A DNA stretch of 53,831 bases from an uncultured Parvibacter sp. (GTDB lineage: Bacteria > Actinomycetota > Coriobacteriia > Coriobacteriales > Eggerthellaceae), in the NCBI GenBank assembly GCA_947649875.1, contig CANSTH010000003.1, positions 1-53,831 of the forward strand. The letters run 5' to 3'. The translations under genes and the position numbers were made by a program. This document shows, piece after piece, positions 53,275 to 53,831 of this stretch. The notes beneath the pieces were generated by a model. The model did no database searches. It had not been told where the DNA came from and saw only the letters and a list, made by a program, of their open reading frames with translations. Numbering within the stretch: position 1 is the first letter of the stretch; every line of letters starts with the position of its first letter.

Positions 53275-53363
53275 GCATGCCAATCTAAGGCACCTGGGGG
53301 CGTTTCTGCTACTTGCATTGACAAAGTAGTGGGCAAGCTCGCTTCGCCATCAAAGAAACCCAC

Positions 53364-53397
53364 AAGGGGCGCACCCATTAGAGTTGCGCCCCTTTTC
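53364..53397 (+). terminator. Terminator downstream of clpB
   Basis: A perfect 10-bp stem AAGGGGCGCA / TGCGCCCCTT with an 11-nt loop is followed by TTC. The T run is short. It is the first good stop signal after clpB, 177 nt downstream. Confidence 0.75.
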
Positions 53398-53556
53398 ATT
53401 TGCGGGGGGTGTCGCGCAATCGCCCGTTGTCTGCTGTGTCGGCAGCTGGTTGCGCCGCTATCCCAATTTGTCCTCATGCTCTATCTGTTCTCGAGCGCAT
53501 CCCTCGCTGCTAAGGTCTCTTCTCTTCATCCTGTTTCGAGTCGGTTCCTGCAATCC

Positions 53557-53773
53557 GAAAAAATCGAGCTACTTAGCATTTGGTCGCCCGCAAGAACCGA
53601 AATCGGCCGTTTCATCAGAAAAAATCGAGCTACTTAGCATCCCCTCCGCGAGGTGCGGAAGGGGGCTGGAGGCGCGGGCGGCATAATGCCTGTTCAGAAA
53701 TTCGATGCATTCCCATCATCTTAAAGCGGGCCCGCGAAAGCGCCGTTTCGATGCTAAGTAACTCGATTTTTTC
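53557..53773. repeat. 217-bp tripartite repeat element, copy B (inverted)
   Basis: Motifs at 53557-53579 and 53618-53640 (forward) and 53751-53773 (inverted, one mismatch), with the 16-bp core in inverted form at 53685-53700. Gap lengths 38, 44 and 50 nt are the mirror image of copy A. Total length is equal to copy A. Stretches within the 38-nt gap are also similar between the copies (TTGCGGGC in both, read on the same strand). The rest of 53398-53831 shows no gene. Confidence 0.92.
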
Positions 53774-53831
53774 TGATGACGACCGGGCGGGAAGGCCTGG
53801 ATGGATGGCCCGGGGTTGGAAAGAGGAAAGT

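Noticed and set aside
53106-53477. Minus-strand frame of 123 codons after clpB
   Set aside because: It overlaps the end of clpB, crosses a hairpin and a terminator, and has no ribosome site; structured intergenic DNA explains it.

Overview
The window is about 54 kb of high-GC DNA (roughly 60% by eye) from an actinobacterium. The best fit is an anaerobic gut-type member of the Eggerthellaceae (Coriobacteriia). Reasons: a dnaK-grpE-dnaJ-hspR cluster followed by clpB, a Tat-exported molybdopterin oxidoreductase with ferredoxin and NrfD-type subunits, a second lone NrfD anchor, a TlpA / CD1871A-type CXXC peptide / polyferredoxin trio, hypE next to nikR, and PLP made by the PdxST route. The genus cannot be fixed from the sequence. 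No phage, insertion sequence, rRNA or CRISPR array is visible. The only RNA gene recognised with confidence is tRNA-Gly(CCC).

Layout. 1-584 is a gene-free leader with a possible folded RNA. 585-12372 holds a secreted peptidoglycan hydrolase, an AGCS amino-acid symporter, galE, a very large fused ABC exporter, and the PLP locus (pdxT-pdxS, divergent MocR-type regulator). 12473-14779 has tRNA-Gly, a small membrane protein, a YbaK protein and a LytTR/DUF3021 pair. 14926-16862 is a class M sirtuin plus zinc macrodomain pair for reversible ADP-ribosylation. 17277-18853 is a FetAB-type exporter. 19116 is an antitoxin with no intact toxin gene beside it. 19770-26039 is a dlt-like operon (adenylation enzyme, carrier protein, MBOAT, SGNH protein) that also contains a fold-type III PLP decarboxylase-like enzyme.

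26118-30381 carries an XRE-aminotransferase fusion, a lone NrfD protein, a GntR regulator and an SPFH protein. 30911-35288 is the respiratory molybdoenzyme operon, preceded by two palindromes exactly 21 bp apart and a long inverted repeat in the leader. 35510-38280 holds a thioesterase and the TlpA / CXXC peptide / polyferredoxin trio. 38349-45558 is mostly minus strand: a membrane protein, a MOSC protein, a phosphohexomutase, a phosphatase, hypE, nikR, small proteins and a ferredoxin. 46002-53187 is the heat-shock cluster.

The most novel content is between the genes. (1) A 217-bp element occurs at 17008-17224 and, inverted, at 53557-53773, with a fragment at 38277-38325. Each full copy has three copies of a 23-bp motif containing ATCGAGCTACTTAGCAT and one 16-bp core, and the gaps between these parts are identical in length although their sequences differ. 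(2) An 83-85 bp palindromic repeat that can fold as a multi-hairpin cruciform occurs five times in full and once as a half, always in the same orientation and always between genes; its arms vary in a pair-preserving way. (3) Several other one-off foldbacks lie at 165-310, 13588-13773, 23250-23372, 30737-30858, 36000-36162 and 40297-40497. The least ordinary gene set is the dlt-like operon with the built-in decarboxylase.
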